Numbered from the stretch's first letter, positions 40,376 through 53,544 are shown. The stretch: DNA of 64,000 nt from Pogonophryne albipinna (GCA_028583405.1 CM053260.1:19232313-19296312), one strand, 5' to 3'. The notes: a model not told the origin generated them from the sequence alone. Program-made: numbers and translations.

Positions 40376-42860
40376 CACCACCCCCCTTCCACCTGCACAG
40401 AGGCTACTGACCAGAGTGGCAGAAAGGAGGAAGAACTATCGGCTGGCAGAGGCACAAAGGGGAAACTAGGCTTTATAAAGGCTAAATTAAGAGATGTAGA
40501 TAGGTCTTGAGGAGAAGAGTCAATATGTACAGTATCTGTGCACGTTCCTCCTATGGTTGGATCTGTGCATCTTACTCGATTGATGGCAGAAACATTACCT
40601 CTAAAGGAAAACACGTTACTTTTGCTTCTTCTTCGTTTGACGTCCATCTCATGCTTGTGGATAAGGACCATGAAAGATGTTGGAGAAGAAACAAAATTGG
40701 TTGACAGGGCGACATTACCGTGTTATCCATGGAGTCCACTTCTACTAGTCTACTATGGTCAGATTGGATGGACAAGAAGAGATTGGAAGTGTTGTAGTGG
40801 CCATTTTTTTCTCATTTGTTTTAGCCAGTCTGCTCTGTCCTCCTGTGTATATATGTGTCAAAAGACATGTGGGTCTGAAAATGTCAAAGAAGGAAGTGCT
40901 CAGCCATCAAGCTGCTGATGAAACACTAATGCTTACACTCAAAACACTATGGGAGTAATTCCAGTTTTCTTTTTCAAGTTTTTCTGTTACACCAAGGTTG
41001 TTTTCATTGCTTAATTGTGTCATATTCAGTTAAAAGAAGCTGAAAACAAATAGTTTTTGCATGTTGCCTGTTAACACTGTGTCCTAATGACCGGCTTGCG
41101 CAGTTTGAATCGACCTCCTAACACATCCTTGTGCTGACGATACATTATGTGAGGCGTGCTCTTAAAAAACCACAAAGTTAGTTAAAATGTAGGTACACTC
41201 ACTGTAATTTCAGTAGGTTGAGAGAAACGGTCAAAAATAATGTCGGAACAGCTCACAAGTTGGCGCGAATCTACTTTGTGTTTGTCCATGTTAGCCCCCA
41301 CGTGTGTGAATGTGTACAAGGAGCACAAAGGCAGTCACCACCATGAATGTTGTTACAAAATATTAATAGGAATATTAATACGAGGCTTAGAATATGTGCA
41401 AATACATAGAACATTGTGCAATTTTGGCCATACCTCTTGTGGGTTCAGAAGTGATTCCATATTGCCAGAATGGAAATGATGAGATTTTTTTTGAATGATT
41501 GTACATTTGCGCATATTCCCCTTTAGGTATTAATATAACCGATTTTTTTTTAATTTGATTTGGGGAAAGGAAGTGTATATGTAGCAGAGGACACAGCTGT
41601 GTATTGTCAATGTTTTTTTTGCAATGGATGTTTCCCACAACGTTGAAGAGTACGTTTTTAGGAAGTACCGAACGCAAATAGTTTATTTGTCACGTTTACA
41701 TCACTCTAAAGACATATCTAGAAGATGAAGTCACCTGCATGTGAATCTGCTCTGAAACAACAGATCCTTTCCCTCAACACAAAATGCACATCTGATGACA
41801 CCTAAACAAATATTTTCTACTTAGCAAATCTTGAACCTAGATACACTCTTATTTCTTTTCATAGTATTTGTGCACTTTACACTGTGGTGCAAGTTCTTCT
41901 CTCGTGACAAGCTGAAGTGTATTCTGTATGACTCGTATTCAAGGGACTTGAGATTAGGATGTGAAATTACTTATGAAATACTGTGCGCATCTACTATGAA
42001 CAACTTTATCTTGATTCACTTTGTGCACATATTGCAGCGTTGTATAAAACATTGCATTCCTCTTTCATAACTGTTGATTTTTGTTAACACGTTTACAATT
42101 TGTTTACATTTACATGAAAATCCATACAGATACAACCGCGGAAAAAGAGCATCTCTTTGAGCTTTTTTGGTTAAAGATGTGCCAGATCTGCGTACATGTA
42201 AGAATGGTCAACAAAGGAAGAGGTGTTTCTGCTCTGGGCAAAGGAATGACTGAATAGTGACGTATGTAAAGGAACTCAAAGCTACTTGGGAAGAGAACAA
42301 AAATGATAAATCCTGTTAATCTGTTAACACTTAAAAGGGCATCTCCTTTACATGATACTGCCCCAATGTTTCTGCAGCATTGAAATTACAAAAGTATTTG
42401 AAAAAATGTAATTAGCAAAATATGGTGCCATGTGTGTAGATTTTAAAACGACTTGCATTAAGTAGAAAGAATACACGAATAGTACAATAGGTGACTAAAA
42501 TGGCTACTATAACTGTACAGTTAACACCAACATTGAGGAAATGGTGCTGAGTTTCTTTTCTTCTTTCTTTGACATCATGCTATTTGATTCACTCACAGGC
42601 TGTCGCAGGCCAACATTGTGTCACTGGGTTGTGTAGCTTCACTAATCTCTTGACTCTAGAATAATGTGTTGTAACATAAGCTATTTATTTGCAGTTGTGT
42701 GTTTTTAATTTATTTTCAAGAATGGAAAATAATCCATATCCAGACTTTTTTGTTTTGTTTGTCAGGTGCTTATAATGATTGTGAACTGGTTCCATTTAGA
42801 TTTTAACAGTGTCAAAGTTCTGTGTATAGTGCAACATATCAAAAATAAATATTAGATATC
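40376..42860 (+). other. fam219a: fam219a 3' UTR with polyadenylation signal at 42844
   Basis: The region after the stop codon is AT-rich without exons or repeats that I recognise. The canonical hexamer AATAAA is at 42844-42849, followed by a GT-rich stretch (GGAGGGTGTCTGGTTTTTG). A 3' UTR near 2.5 kb is plausible for this gene family; earlier polyadenylation cannot be excluded. Confidence 0.55.
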
Positions 42861-43539
42861 TGCAGTTGGAGGGTGTCTGGTTTTTGTAATTCCTTGTTAT
42901 GCCATTTAATTTTTAAGCAATCTTTTGCTGCCACCAATAGACAGTCTCATTAGGGGATGAAGTCTGCAAGTAAGTCAAGTGCAACTCTCGCCAACTGTTG
43001 TCCCTGCAGGAGATGCAACAAATAGCTACTGTATGAAACCTTTTGCCCCCCACACAGAGTCTCTGCGGGTGATGTGTGATTATCTACTCAAGTGAATGAG
43101 GGTATAGAAAGATAGACGAGTAGTGAGTGTGAGGGGTGGGGGGTTGGGTATTTGTGATTAGCCTTGAGTTGATCCTTTGGAAGCAGATGGCGAATGGTGG
43201 CTTACCTACAGTACAGGAGACGCCTTGAATCCCAGGAGCTAGTTTCATGTCCGAGCAGCAAGGAGTAGCACTGAGGAAGACCTAGGACGAAGGTTCATGA
43301 GACAGGAGCGTTGGGAGACTGGTGAGGAACATTTACCTGCACACAAAAAAGATAGTGGAACTTTATAGATGTCTGTCATCTGTCAGTGTTATGGAGACGA
43401 CGGTACACTCTACGTGACCATATGGATAGCCAACCTTTAGACTTCGAATACAGCAAATATCCTTGCCATAAAAAAATATTTGGACTCTATTGAAATCATA
43501 TGTACATTTGAATGTGTATAGACTGGCCTTGTATGTATG

Positions 43540-43858
43540 GCCTGGTCTCTATTGATATCAGGACGGAAGAACACAACTTCCATTGCAGACTGAAAACCCA
43601 CCTGTTTCAACTACACATTGGCCAAAACGTTTAAAAACCTAAAAAAAAGTTGCACTTCTGTATCTAAGGTTTGGTGTTAATTGAAGCCAATGCAGTAGCA
43701 CTTAAAGTGGTTTGGCATAGTGAAAGCTAATGTACTTGCAGGACTTTTTTTTGCTATTTTCAGTTTATATCATATCTTCATGGTTGATTGCACCTGTTGT
43801 TAGTTACTTTGTATAAAAGCATCAGCTCAATGAAACGTAATGTATTGAATGAAGCTTC
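43540..43858 (+). repeat. LINE 3'-end fragment
   Basis: GACTGAAAACCCACCTGTTT near 43590 corresponds to the end of a LINE ORF2 (..LKTHLF-type), and the terminal part TATAAAAGCATCAGCTCAAT with ATGAAACGTAATGT matches the 3' end of a frequent fish LINE-derived repeat. It lies directly upstream of the nicalin-like gene. Confidence 0.55.
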
Positions 43859-43926
43859 CTGTAACGTCACCCTTCCCTCATACTGTAGATTGAGGCTATA
43901 AGAGGACACAGGCAGGAAGTGACATC

Positions 43927-46900
43927 ATGTTGCCGAGAGAGCTGAGTGTAGCTGCCGTGCTGCTGCTCTGCGTCCAGTCGCTGCATGGCTCTGCTTTCCA
44001 TCCAGTTTCCTCCCATGAGTTCACTGCCTACAGGATGCAACAGTACAACTTAGTACAACAGAAGTATGGTAAGTTCAGAGCGTTGCACATCCAGTGCTGG
44101 AAAGTACATTTACTTACAGTTTGAGGTAGTTTACCATTCATTTTATGCTGCTTTTTTACTTCTACTATCTACTACTATTTTTTACTTACTCTATTCGAAT
44201 TTGTGCTCCATTGCATATGTCTCAGAGTTGCAGTCACAAGTTACTTTTTAGATTTAACATAAAGCAACATATGATTATGCTGTTGATGTGAATACCACAA
44301 GGGATAACAGCTTAAACTTAAGAAAGAGATATGAATACTGTTACATTTGCTAATCAATCGTGATTGGTGATTCAATAAGATTGAGATGCGATCACATTAA
44401 ATCGCCACGCCAAATAAGATCATTGGTGTAAAGTAAATATGTATTGGTGAATAATTATTACAGATGCACTAATTACAAAAATGTTGCTAATTGAAATCAA
44501 GCCAATTCAAACTAACAACGTGTCTCATTTATAGCAATGTATACTATCACATAAGCTGATATTGTTTGCATTTCAATTTTTATCATAAATAAATAAAGCT
44601 CAGATTAAAATATTACAATATTTTAAAATCAGAATCAGAAATCTTTTATATGTCCCACAGTGGGGAAATGTACAGTGTTACAGTAAAAAGTGACATCGGT
44701 AAAAAAAGGCATGCAATATTAAAGACAAAGCTAACTTAATATAGAGAAGAAAAGCACACATTAGTAAGACACAAAATAAAATCAAATAAGTGTACATCCA
44801 TGGCTAAAAAGGATGTGTATCAACTTAAAGAACTTAGTGACAGACGTATTATTTCCTTTTGTATTTCTGCTTTGAAGAACAGCTTAACATCTAAGTGGCC
44901 TGTGTTCATTTCACACTCGTGTGTTCAGGTTGCCGTGGAGCCATCTTGGGGGCGGAGGCACGCTCAGCAGACGAGCCGGTGCTGACCCGCCGCTGCGTCA
45001 TCATGAAGGTGATGGACTTCACCACAGAGAAATACCTCGAGGCCCAGAGGCAAAATGCTGCTGCCATCCTCATCCTGCTGCCCACAAATATCTCTGCCGT
45101 CCCCTACGATTCAATACAGGTAACAAGTTGCTTCAGGACATGCTGCAAGGCAACAAGTACAAATAATACAGCATCTTTTCTGATCCATCAAGCAGTTTCT
45201 GAATGTCATATCTCACATCCTAGTGCTCCAGGGTAAACAGCCTGCTCAAGTGTTAATGATCACCACACCACAGGGCATCAAAAAGAGTAGTTTCAACAAT
45301 CCTCTTTTCCCCTCGCAGTCCTTCATGGTGAGTGAGAGTGAGGTCTTGCTGAAGGAGATCCTCATTCCAGTATATGTGGCGCCTGAGGATGAGAAACTGC
45401 TTATCATGTATGAGGAAGTCAAGCAAGCTGCAGCCACCAGGACCTTGTCTATATTCGTCAGAGGTGAGCGGTGCAAGAGGTTATTTTTACTGTGAAGATG
45501 CTGAAAAAACATTACACTGAGGTTTATTTGCTTTTTCATTTTTGGCAGTCCTTCGAAGTATGGTGACAGCTACAGCCTTTCAGATGTCGTTGAGCAACAC
45601 TGCTGCCATAAAGAGCAGCACTGACACCACCTTCACCACGCTGGAGGTGAGTATGGGACCAGGACATGATTTAAAACATTTGATTGACATTCTTCAGTTT
45701 TCAAACTGGATTAGTTTGGCTTGTGATTAGTCGTTATTTCTGCATGTATAACTAGTGATGTTTTCTTCAGGGAGTGCTTCCCGGGGCCGAGGAGGATGCG
45801 CCCACAATCGTAATCACCGCCCACTATGATTCCTACGGGCTAGCACCAGTGAGTTACATAAACATTATGAATCCAATTTTCAGCACTGTTTGGTTGTTTC
45901 TATGCAAACTACTAAAAATATCCAAATACAATATATTATGTTGCACAGGACTGTCAAGGAAAATGATATAAAACCCTCCAGGGGCATGACAAGAGGAACT
46001 TTTAGGAAATAAAACTGAAAAGAAATACAGGAAATAATTGCAGTAATGTGATGCAATCTACACAGTTGTATGTTTGCTATGAATGCTTTTAGAAAAAGCA
46101 ACAAACAGAGACTAAGTACATAAACTTAAATACTTGTATTTTGTCTACTCCATCAAATGTATTTGATAACTTAATATTTATAATACAGAACAAATCTAGA
46201 AAATAATGCATCATGTATTATAACGGTAAGATAACACTTTAGCTACCTAGCAACATGTACAGTAAAGCTTTAACATTGAAAAATATATATTTTAACTTAC
46301 TTTAATACTACTATACTTTTTGTTTTTAAAATACATGTGGACACTAATGTGTGGAATAAGTATGGATTTTATAATTGTATGCAAATATGTCTTGAAAAAG
46401 GGGTCAATGTTTATTTTTACATTTGCTGTATAATTCTTTCTCCATTCATATATATGTTTGTGTTTTTACCTCAGTGGTTGTCGTACGGAGCAGACTCTAA
46501 TGGCAGTGGCGTCACCATCCTGCTGGAGTTAGTTCGTCTCTTCCAGAAGCTTTTTAGTAGTCCAGGCACCAAACCACCGTGAGTTACAGTCCCCCCCAAC
46601 AGAACGACCTTAACATAAGGTTAAACAAGCTAGTTAGTGTTTATTTGTGTCCACATTTCCCAGTGATGCTAAAAGTTGGCCTACAAGTATAAAAGTACAA
46701 CAAGCTATGAGAGCATACCTTTTTTTATTATGAGTGAAGAACATAAAAATAAAGTATTTGGTGCAGGCAGATAACAATTCTTGATCATGTTCTGATTTAT
46801 GTTTGGTCTTTAGATTCAATCTAATGTTCTCCTTAACTGGAGGAGGAAAATACAATTTCCTTGGCACAAAAAGATGGATTGAAGATCATCTGGACCACGC

Positions 46901-49900
46901 TGGTGAGTTTTTCTTGAAGTGTTTGGACTACTATATCTGAACATAAACAGCCCATTTAAATCGTTCCACCAAACCTTTTCACTGCAGAGTCCAGTCTGCT
47001 CCATGATAATGTGGCGTTTGTGCTGTGTTTGGATACACTGGCCAACAGTGATGAACTGCACATGCACGTGTCCCGCCCTCCTAAACCAGACAGTCCCATA
47101 CAGTCTTTCCTTGAACAGCTGGAGGAGGTAAAGAAACTTTACTGCTAGGTCCAGAGAAATGGACTTGGTTTATCTCAGTTTTCTTGGACTTCAAATGTGT
47201 GAATTCTCCTGCAGGTGGTGTCCTCCAGATTCCCCTGGGTGAAGGTGGGATTGGTCCATAAGAAGATCAATCTTGTGGAGTCCTCAGTAGTGTGGGAACA
47301 CGAGCGCTACAGCCTGCGCAGGATACCAAGTTTCACTCTGTCTCGTCTTGAAGACCCCAAATCTGAGCTCCGTGGCTCCATGCTAGACACCATGTGGGTT
47401 CTTAATTCTGATTCTGATTGTTAGACACTGGATATGAAGAGATGATGCAAAGAAACACATAACAGTTGTATTGTGTCTTCCCACAGGTCACAAGTGGACT
47501 TCAGGAAAATGAAACGTAATGGCGTCATTGTAGCAGAGACATTGGCACGTTATATGTACAATCTCTCTGACAAGGTGATTAAATGCATACAAACATAACA
47601 CATGCATCCTAATAAACACTTTTCATCTGCATTTCATTGTAATTAATCTTTTGATCTCCCTTTATTTCCACAAGGGTTCACCGAAAGATATGCAGGTGTT
47701 CAAGGGCCAATTGGTAAGTTTCTGGTTATTTTGGTAAATATAATCATTTATATAATGCATCTTTGACAATTGCTGACCTCTGGTGTTAGTTTATGGGAAT
47801 TGCAGTGTATATCAAGGGCCTGGGTCCTAGTAGTACAGTTTTTCTCGATTGCTAACACACATTTTTTTTTAAATTGCTCAGTTTCTCAGAACACTAAACA
47901 CAATTCACAAAACCACACACCCAAAGTGCAAAACACCTCATTTCTCCTGCTAAATGAAGAACTGCCCTCAAAACTACATAAACACTTTCCAAATGCAAAC
48001 TTTAGCACCAAATATAACACACTTCATTCATAGTACTAGATTGTTTGACCACCCAACTGCGCACTGCTGAGCATCATCTAAAGCACTTTCATCTGTTATG
48101 GGCTGTGCTCTGTACTGAGAGGTTTCTGCAGAGAAAGATTGCTTGAGTTTACAGAAATACAGTAAATGAAGAAATACAAATGAGTTGTTGAAAAAAAATC
48201 ACATTTTATTCAAAGATAACATTGTGCAACATGCATCTCAGCACATAGCTACTCTGCTTCGGATCTCTCTAAGGGTGATGGCATTGTTTGCCCAAACCCA
48301 GTTTGTAACTGCTGCTTCCTGTGCCTCATTGAACATCCTTGGCCTTCCACCTCTTTGTTTCTCAGTCCTTCAGATAAACAACAAAGATATAGTGGTCGGT
48401 CGGTGTCTGTGTTGTATACAAGTGAGTTTACCACAGTACATTGTGCAGGATGTTTGTACAGTTATAGTATGCAACATGCCAACAATTCAATTACAGTAAT
48501 GAAGTAAATACGTTTCACACAACAGATATAAACACTGATATATCATGAATTATGCAGAGCTACAAATTGTTAACTAACCTGTTTTCAAGTCTAAGTGTCC
48601 GGATTACAGAGGCGACAGTACATCGGCTTAGATTAGGCTGAACCCTCTGTCCAGCCTCTCATCGTCACACCATGGTTGATAACATTTCATTTCATTAGAG
48701 AGTACTCTTCCTCCTCCTCTCCTCTTCCTCTAGCTCATGCTTCCATGTTGGCTTCCATGTTGCTGTAAGAAAGTACTCACCTGTGGTCTTTTTATAGTGC
48801 TAACATCCTGATTGATGAGCCAACAATCATGCTATCAGGTGTTTGGTCAGGTGGAACGTGTTTCTTGATCATTGGTCGATGTGTGAGACATTTTGAATAT
48901 CAGTGTTTTAAACCTGCTAACACGTGACTTTATGCCAGATTCCTATGTCTTACGTGGAGAAACGTGTGCAGTGGTTTGCAAAAAGTGCAAATTGTGTGAA
49001 AAGCTGAAAACGTGTTTAGAGTTTTGGAGATTTGAGCCGATGTTTTGCTCTTTGCGTGTCAGTTAAAATAATTGTGCTTTATGTATAATTTTAGTGTGTT
49101 AGCAATCGAGGAAAACTGTAACTGCAGCTTGTTAATTCAGTTAATTCAATGATTGGAGGCATTTGACTAAACCCACTATTTAAATGTATTTGGAGTGTAA
49201 ATTGTCAAGAATCAGGTTTCTCATGGGTCAATATTGAGACACCTTGACCATACAACTACTTGTATTTAGTACAATGGAACATGAGACCTTTCCTACTTTC
49301 TTCTTTTTGTGAATAAACGTCTACATTCTGGCTGTAGGACTTTCACGACAGTCGCATGTCAAGTCTGATGTCCTCTCTGACATCGGTCCCTCGGGCCACC
49401 CAGCTGCTGGATAAGGAACCGGCTCACATCCTGCTGGTTAACTCTCTGGAGCACGAGTTCAAGCGCCACCTGCAGCAGGTTCACAGACACACCTTCCGAC
49501 AGGACAAGAAGTACGCTGTAGAAGAAGAAGCAAACACATGCTGATCAATGCAGGAGGAAATCCAACAATATCACTAATGATCAACCATTTCTCTTCAAAC
49601 AGGGACCCTGACATTACCTTTTTTGATCAAATGAGCCAACAAATTGTGATGTACAGGTAAATATTTCTGTGTTCAAATACATCTTGTGCTTACTTTTATT
49701 TCAATATGTTTGGACTCTCATATGCTTTTTCTTCCAGAGTGAAGCCTGCAGCCTTTGATCTGTTCCTCGGTGGCTGCATTGCGGCTTATTTGGCAATCGT
49801 TTACTACACCATTCAGGTCCGTAAATATACCCTTTTTTACATTGTCCATTCATACTGTTTTGCATAGCACCCTGCATTTCTTCTTGTGCTTTGAACACTT

Positions 49901-50006
49901 GACACTTCCGGTTTGTCCTCTCACAGCATCTGTCTGTTCTCTCTTACAGAATTTTGATTATCTCTACATAAAGCTCAAAGCGGCAGCGAAATACAAGCAC
50001 GAGTAA
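43927..50006 (+). CDS. Nicalin-like protein, complete, 15 exons
   Basis: Exons: 43927-44068, 44929-45119, 45319-45463, 45549-45646, 45771-45848, 46475-46578, 46814-46902, 46988-47127, 47215-47393, 47487-47574, 47675-47713, 49338-49510, 49603-49656, 49738-49816, 49950-50006. Phases sum to 551 residues; human nicalin has 563. Nicalin is an ER membrane protein that with NOMO and TMEM147 forms the BOS complex at the multipass translocon. Visible parts: an N-terminal signal peptide (LSVAAVLLLCVQSLHGSA), HEFTAYRMQQYNL, an aminopeptidase-like fold (TIVITAHYDSYGLAP; WLSYGADSNGSGVTILLELV; NVAFVLCLDTL) that lacks a working metal site in the family, VWEHERYSLRRIPSFTLSRL, and a C-terminal membrane helix (FDLFLGGCIAAYLAIVYYTI) with a short basic cytosolic tail. 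It is clearly diverged from human NCLN, whose gene is on another chromosome, so it may be a fish paralogue rather than the ncln orthologue; I therefore give no symbol. Confidence 0.92.
44090..44240. repeat. Fragment of the CAGTGGTGGAA-type hAT MITE
   Basis: CAGTGCTGGAAAGTACATTTACTT opens the fragment (first 20 bases quoted are enough to identify it), followed by TTACTTCTACTATCTACTAC and an ACAAGTTACTTTTTAGATT-like part. It matches the end of the element at 25,923. It lies in intron 1 of the nicalin-like gene. Confidence 0.55.
44630..44810. repeat. LINE 3'-tail-like repeat
   Basis: AATCAGAATCAGAAATCTTT followed by TCCCACAGTGGGGAAAT and a run of A-rich sequence is the reversed 3' untranslated region of a common fish LINE repeat. 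No coding part is attached. Confidence 0.5.
47836..49118. mobile_element. Tc1/IS630-like element, non-autonomous, in intron 11 of the nicalin-like gene
   Basis: The ends CAGTTTTTCTCGATTGCTAA and TTAGCAATCGAGGAAAACTG are inverted with one mismatch, continuing into ACACAC, and TA lies on both sides (47834-47835, 49119-49120). On the minus strand, 48,370-48,240 encodes a helix-turn-helix piece (GGRPRMFNEAQEAAVTNWVW, then ANNAITLREIRSRV) like the DNA-binding part of IS630/Tc1 transposases, then stops. The DDE part is missing, so the copy is a 1.28-kb internal-deletion derivative. Confidence 0.82.
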
Positions 50007-50208
50007 ATAACACTGTGAGTCTATGGCAAGGGCTTTGAAGTCTGCATCGCACATGTCGGACGTCTGCTTCACTGGCTGTGCAGAACATGAAAGCCATGCA
50101 ACAAGAATCTTCTGAGGCTGATCAGCATGCATTTGCTTTGAAATGTTTATCCATTTTTCTATCAAATACACTGCACTGTTGTTGTTTGGAAGAGATGTAG
50201 AGAATATG

Positions 50209-50214
50209 AATAAA
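50209..50214 (+). terminator. Polyadenylation signal of the nicalin-like gene
   Basis: AATAAA lies 203 bases after the stop codon, followed within 30 bases by a GT-rich stretch (GTTTGGGATTTG). It gives a short 3' UTR. Confidence 0.65.
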
Positions 50215-50229
50215 AGGAAGAGTTTGGGA

Positions 50230-51183
50230 TTTGCCTTGCGTCAAAGTATACTACAGAAGGGAACACAAACTAGTGATTGGATTTGATTTAGAGGCCCAGT
50301 GAAGGTCGTTCCTGCCACATCATTACTATGATTCCCCATGTCCTCTCTGCATCTGTTGACATGGATTTGACTGGGCTTAACGTGGCTGTCAAACAAGGCC
50401 CGACCACTGCAGCGAGATGAACAGCCAGTTCCTGTCGCAGATAACTCAGTGAAAGCAGTGGAGACACAATGCTTTGGTGAATTATTGATGCTCATGTGGC
50501 ATGCTGACAGTGAATAGAGGTGACCCTGGGTGGTGGGAGATTCTTAGAAATCCCATCCCTGCTCCAGTTTGTTCCAGTTCTGCAGCTCAGATAAGACTTA
50601 TGTTGCTTTAACTTTGAGGCAGCAAAAGAGCTGGAAGCCTCATGTTTGAGATCAATGCTGGTTACTTTGTGAGGGCCCCTGGGAGGGAGTCATGGAGAGT
50701 GACCCCAGGTATGTGTGTCTCTGCAGGGGGCCTGGTGCTTAAGGGGATTAGTGTCCGAGTGCTCAGGTGGCACAAAGAGATGTTCTGGTTCACCAAGGAT
50801 GCTCTGCACCCGTCTCTTACAACATATAGCCTAGATTCATCACAATAGCTGCATGTATAACAAAGATTTTACCATCTACTGTAGTTGTTCGGTGATCCAA
50901 GCAGGGTTTACAGCTACTGATGCATGCAAACGTGCTGTGTTCTGATCCATTAAACACAGGGAGGGTGATATATACACATAAAGTAGGTGACGTGCAGAAC
51001 CCAGCAACAGTTTTCAGTGGAGAAAACACACACGTCAGGATATTTGCATACCAAAAGTGCAGGTAAAAGAATAACAGATGCACACGAATGAGGGGAGGAG
51101 CCACCAGGTGACAGGGGAGGAGAAGGATGCACATAACTTTTAAACAGACTGGAGGGGAGCAGGTGAAAAGACGATAAGTGAAG
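50230..51183. other. Intergenic and upstream region of the unknown gene
   Basis: About 950 bp between two plus-strand genes. It has no repeat or exon that I can identify. The next gene begins at 51,184, so its promoter must lie here; no TATA box or strong known motif was seen. Confidence 0.45.
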
Positions 51184-52923
51184 ATGGCTCCTCAGCTCTA
51201 TTTAACTATGTACAAAGAGCAGTTTGCCTCTCCTGGCACAGCAAAACGAGAACAGCTTCGACCCACCTCTGCCCACCGCAGGAACAACCCCCAGCCCCGG
51301 CCGGTAAGACGAACAGCCATGGACTGCATGGGTTTAAAGGGATATTTATTTATGATTGTGCAAGGACAATTTCTGGAGAAAATGTAAGTGGTAGTCCTAC
51401 AGTATAATCAATGTATTTAGCTACTGAAATAATTTAACATTGTATGCATTCAATGTCAAACAAGGCTAATTGGGCCACTTATTGTTGGCAGTATCTTCAT
51501 TAAGCCACACTATTGTGCCTTACTCTAATTGGTGGCTGGTTGTTTACATTTCCCTTTGCTGGATGAAAGCTGTATCACATCTATTATTCAGAACTTCCTC
51601 AATGCCTATTTATTCAACCCGACATGGAGTAAACAGAGATCAGGAGAGATAGAGAGTATAGTCATCCTTCTGTAAAGGAAATAAAAAAGCCTAAAACCTA
51701 CTCAACACATTTTAATTTAATATAACTAATTTAAAACATGAATGTTCTTTACGTTCTGAGAACTGAGAGAATGACATAATCTTCAACGCATCTTGAAATC
51801 TCTTGGTAAATTCAAAAAGAATACATAACTGAATAAATACAGTTTTTTTATGGTCTCAACATTCCTTTTATTGCGTTTCTATTCCGTTTATCATATTTCT
51901 ATTCCTTTAAAAACTATTGTATTAATGTATAACATATTTTTTCTTTCTTTGCTTTTATCCAAGCACTTTGTAAAGATGGATTTTAAAGCTGCTTTTTAAA
52001 TTATTATTATTATTATTAATTAACTAATTGTAAGAACGACAGTTACATATTGTTTTTAATTCACCTTATCTTCTATTTTTTTTCTATTTCTACCCATACA
52101 TGTCCTTTTATCCCTTGTCTTTACAGGACTTTCTGTTTCCCAAGAGCCTTCAGTCCAACTACAGGTCACGCCGCATATTTCCACACCCTTCGCCCCCTGC
52201 GGACATTGGCCGCCCCCTCTTTCCCCCTGTCAGACATTTATCTTTCCACAGTCCAGTTGTGACTTGTCCAGACAACTACCTGATAACAGGCAAACCAAAC
52301 CTCATGCCTCCTGTCAACCCATCCCCAGCACACGCTCTGCCCTCTGCTGACGCACTGCAGAAACTACAACTCACTGAGCCTCCTTCTGGCACTGAGTTTA
52401 AGCTTCATGCAGCTTGGAAGAAGCCAACAGCAAGGTAGCACTACATTGGATGTATATACAGCCTAAAGAAGCCTCTAACCAAACTTGATTCTAATAGATT
52501 TTCTTTGCATTCAAATGGACTTTCACAGGGCTGTCTATCCACTATCAGCACCGCAACTCAGGTAAGAGCCCTCTTGACCTGACCTTTAGACCCTGAAAAC
52601 CCTAGATACTGTTTGTTAATGAGCAATATTAATGATTCATCCTGACAAAATGACATTGTTATGGACAGGCAACATGCAGGGGCCCAGCTCCGAACAAGAC
52701 CCCAAACCACCAACCCTCAATACCACTCTCTACGAAGGTCTAGCAGCCAGAATAATAGGTGAATATTGAATACATCTGTCAAAGTGTGCCAAAAGTAAGA
52801 ATCTAATTTCTGCTCTGATGGTCTCTCTACAGTGGGTGCTACAGCTGCTTCCACGTGGTGAAGCCCTACCAGGCCGGACACTACATCATACATCCAGAGT
52901 TTGTGTCTGAGTGTCTTCGTTAG
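51184..52923 (+). CDS. Unrecognised 213-residue basic protein, five exons
   Basis: Exons: 51184-51303, 52127-52434, 52529-52561, 52669-52758, 52833-52923; GT-AG junctions in phase give 213 residues. The start is the ATG at 51184 (MAPQLYLTMYKEQFASPGTA). The protein is rich in Pro, Arg, Ser and His with short conserved-looking pieces: LTMYKEQF at the N-terminus, EFKLHAAWKKPTA in the middle, and YQAGHYIIHPEFVSE at the C-terminus. There is no signal peptide, membrane segment, coiled coil or enzyme motif. Such short basic proteins with tyrosine-aromatic pieces resemble sperm or ciliary microtubule inner proteins in style only; that is an inference. In human the FAM219A-MYORG interval contains C9orf24/SPMIP6, but I see no convincing similarity to it. 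The exon structure and spaced splice sites argue strongly that the gene is real. Confidence 0.8.
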
Positions 52924-53516
52924 GACCATTAGCACTGTTTACCAAAGCGGCGACTGGTGACCTGCTGAGGTCCTTTATGGAGATTGTTAACTTCACTATT
53001 GTTTAATTCTTCACTAATTAACCCAGCGAGACAAGGTGTAAGAATTCATAATGTAACTGTAGGCGGCACTCTTAAAACTATTATATCCCTTCACAGCGTG
53101 GCCACTTTTACAACTCAGTACTAAATCAAGCAGCAAAGATCTTCCCAGAGTGAGGCAATGTGGCCCCAATGTGTTTCAATCTGTGGCATTAGAAGTGTAT
53201 CCTACGAGAGATAATCTTTTGATAAAGGAATTCTTTAATGCGTGTTTGGGGGGTTAAAACATTAAAACAACTCTGCAAACAAGGAAACTTTATAGACTTT
53301 TTATGGGATTATCATATGTTATTTATCTATAGCAGACTTGAGTTCTATGGTCATATAATGACTTGAGTTCTATATATGGTCATCATTATATAACATAGAA
53401 ATCAAGTCCTCATAACAAAATGTTTTAGGCTCACTTGCTATGCAAAAAACGTTGTAATTTAACTAGTGTGACAGGTTTGAATTATGTACTACAGTGTAAT
53501 TGATACATAATGAGAA

Positions 53517-53522
53517 AATAAA
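53517..53522 (+). terminator. Polyadenylation signal of the unknown gene
   Basis: AATAAA is about 590 bases after the stop codon at 52,923. It is the best hexamer in the interval and is followed closely by the promoter-type motif at 53,545. Confidence 0.55.
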
Positions 53523-53544
53523 CGGTAATGCTCCCACCTACTGG

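Noticed and set aside
40507..40958. Overlapping open frames after the fam219a stop codon
   Set aside because: They lie in the probable 3' UTR, lack splice support and look unlike any known family.
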